A stretch of 15,108 nt of DNA from contig CAZVPF010000059.1 in assembly GCA_964628195.1 (NCBI GenBank), positions 1 through 15,108 on the forward strand, in the 5' to 3' direction. A program made the position numbers and the translations under genes. Of the stretch, positions 14,121 through 15,108 are shown piece by piece. The DNA is from CAZVPF01 sp964628195 (GTDB lineage Bacteria; Planctomycetota; Phycisphaerae; Sedimentisphaerales; Anaerohalosphaeraceae). The number at the start of each line of letters is the position of its first letter. Within the stretch, counting starts at the first letter, position 1. Under the pieces are notes generated by a model that saw nothing but the letters and a program-made list of their open reading frames with translations, did not search any database and was not told the origin of the DNA.

Positions 14121-14969
14121 CTATACCAGTACTTTCGAGGGTATATGTGCCCTTAACTTTTCGGCTACTTTCAGTTCGTCTTCCCGAATAACCCTTTGAC
14201 CGTCCCCAAGCGCCTTCTCGACTTTGCGTACAACCTGCACCAGCTGTAACAACCCCATCGGCTCCACCGAAGCCGCCTGGTCGCTGCCGTACATTGTTCT
14301 GCCAATGGTTATATGCCTCTCAAGTGACGAAATACCCATCGCCGCCGCAGCGTAAGAAACTGCAAGCCCAACCTCGTGCCCGCTGTAACCTACATCACAT
14401 TTAAAATGCTCACGAAGCGACCTTATGCACTCAAGGTTGGCGTGCTCCTCTTCCATCGGGTAAGTGCTCACGCAGTGCATAAGCTCGAAAGAGCAGCCCT
14501 TTTCACGAAATATATCTATTGCATGCTGGATTTGACCGTAAGTGCTCATACCCGTCGATATAAACGTGTGCTTGCCCTCCGAGGCGATCATTTCAAGCAG
14601 CTCATCGTATACCAGCATCGCGCTTGCAACCTTGTTATACTTGCAGTCAAAACGCTTCAAAAATCTCTGGCTTTCGATATCCCACGCCGAAGCGAACCAC
14701 TCTATGCCCTGGGTCCTGCAGTAACTGTCTATCTGTTCATACTCATCCTCACCGAACTCCAGCCCTTCCTTCTGGTCTCGCTGGGTCGTCCCCCAGGGGC
14801 TCTCACGCGGGCTGTCAAGATACTCCTGCGTGTAACAAAGATCTATCGTACGCTTCTGAAATTTTATCGCATCACAACCGGCAAATTTGGCCATATCGAT
14901 AAGTTTTTTGGCGATATCAATATCACCATTGTGGTTTATGCCTGCCTCGGCGATTACGAATATGCTCAT
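14121..14969 (-). CDS. neuB: NeuB-family N-acetylneuraminate (nonulosonic acid) synthase, lacking SAF domain
   Basis: This 282-residue protein is a TIM-barrel synthase that would condense phosphoenolpyruvate with an aldose to form a nonulosonic acid or similar sugar acid. It shows AEAGINHNGDIDIAKKLI (7-24), IKFQK (35-39), VASAML, ISTGMSTYGQI, HCVSTYP (165-171), GYSGHEVGLAVSYAAAAMG with His198, and ERHITIGRTMYGSDQAASVE with His219. His198 and His219 have the 21-residue spacing of the metal-binding histidines in NeuB. Typical NeuB is about 340-350 residues with a C-terminal SAF (antifreeze-like) domain; here the protein ends just after the barrel. ATG 14969 has AAGGG seven bases upstream. It is the first gene of the operon in this window. 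Confidence 0.9.
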   Translation of the reverse strand: MSIFVIAEAGINHNGDIDIAKKLIDMAKFAGCDAIKFQKRTIDLCYTQEYLDSPRESPWGTTQRDQKEGLEFGEDEYEQIDSYCRTQGIEWFASAWDIESQRFLKRFDCKYNKVASAMLVYDELLEMIASEGKHTFISTGMSTYGQIQHAIDIFREKGCSFELMHCVSTYPMEEEHANLECIRSLREHFKCDVGYSGHEVGLAVSYAAAAMGISSLERHITIGRTMYGSDQAASVEPMGLLQLVQVVRKVEKALGDGQRVIREDELKVAEKLRAHIPSKVLV

Positions 14970-15030
14970 GATAAATCCCTTTAATAAAAAGCATTGTCCA
15001 GCAATTAGTATCGGATAATATCGGAATCAC

Positions 15031-15075
15031 TCTTTAATTAAATCATTAAAGATATTATATAGCTTTTTCTTTAAT
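15031..15075. repeat. TCTTTAAT motif: inverted pair plus a third copy upstream of neuB
   Basis: TCTTTAAT (15031-15038) and ATTAAAGA (15045-15052) form a perfect 8-bp inverted repeat with a 6-base spacer. A further direct TCTTTAAT lies at 15068-15075. A related CCTTTAAT at 14978-14985 contains the neuB Shine-Dalgarno on the minus strand. The inverted pair lies directly downstream of a TATAAT box, where an operator would overlap the transcription start. In AT-rich sequence, chance is not excluded. Confidence 0.4.
15054..15059 (-). promoter_or_regulatory. Candidate -10 box of the neuB operon
   Basis: The minus strand reads a perfect TATAAT here, about 85 bases before the neuB start. The matching -35 position (CAATTT, 17-base spacer) is poor, so an activator or a different start site may be involved. 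The operon could also extend beyond the right edge. Confidence 0.38.
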
Positions 15076-15108
15076 AAAATTGCTCAGAACATCGATTATG
15101 TAATCACA

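Noticed and set aside
1..15108. CRISPR array, insertion sequence or prophage genes
   Set aside because: No regularly spaced repeats, transposase, integrase or phage protein was found; every long gene belongs to glycan or tailoring families.

Overview
The window is about 15.1 kb of bacterial DNA at roughly 50% GC, and it is almost entirely a surface-glycan biosynthesis locus. Nothing in it names the species. Two minus-strand tRNA genes without an encoded CCA end, tightly packed operons, frequent TTG/GTG starts and TPR-tailed glycosyltransferases would fit a Gram-negative-type bacterium, possibly Planctomycetota. That assignment is a guess.

Layout. (1) 1-187: tRNA-Glu(CTC), cut by the window edge, and tRNA-Met(CAT), both on the minus strand behind a near-consensus sigma70 promoter. 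(2) 469-1359 plus: an NADPH-type short-chain dehydrogenase resembling pteridine reductase, whose stop codon overlaps the stop of the convergent gene. (3) 6527-1356 minus, a four-gene operon: a GT-B-like glycosyltransferase with a TPR tail, heptose kinase HddA, heptose guanylyltransferase HddC, and a GT2-TPR-sulfotransferase fusion. (4) 6564-6874: divergent intergenic region with a promoter for operon 3 and a 21-bp inverted repeat before operon 5. (5) 6875-10003 plus: a cobalamin-dependent radical SAM protein followed by two SAM methyltransferases. (6) 14969-10018 minus, a six-gene operon with overlaps or very short gaps: NeuB-type synthase, NeuA-type CMP-sugar synthetase, class III aminotransferase, VOC protein, methyltransferase, and a small radical SAM protein with a four-cysteine auxiliary-cluster (Twitch-like) pattern. 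(7) 14970-15108: promoter region of operon 6, with a repeated TCTTTAAT motif.

How the genes may work together. HddA and HddC would make GDP-D-glycero-alpha-D-manno-heptose from heptose 7-phosphate, given the phosphatase encoded elsewhere. NeuB and NeuA would make a CMP-activated nonulosonic acid or related keto sugar acid. The two GT proteins would assemble the glycan, and the fused sulfotransferase domain could sulfate it. The aminotransferase, VOC protein, three methyltransferases and two radical SAM enzymes look like tailoring enzymes. The most interesting idea is that the small radical SAM protein is a BtrN-like radical dehydrogenase that makes a ketone for the co-transcribed aminotransferase, giving an unusual amino or methylated nonulosonate. 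That is inference from cysteine spacing and operon structure, not something demonstrated here.
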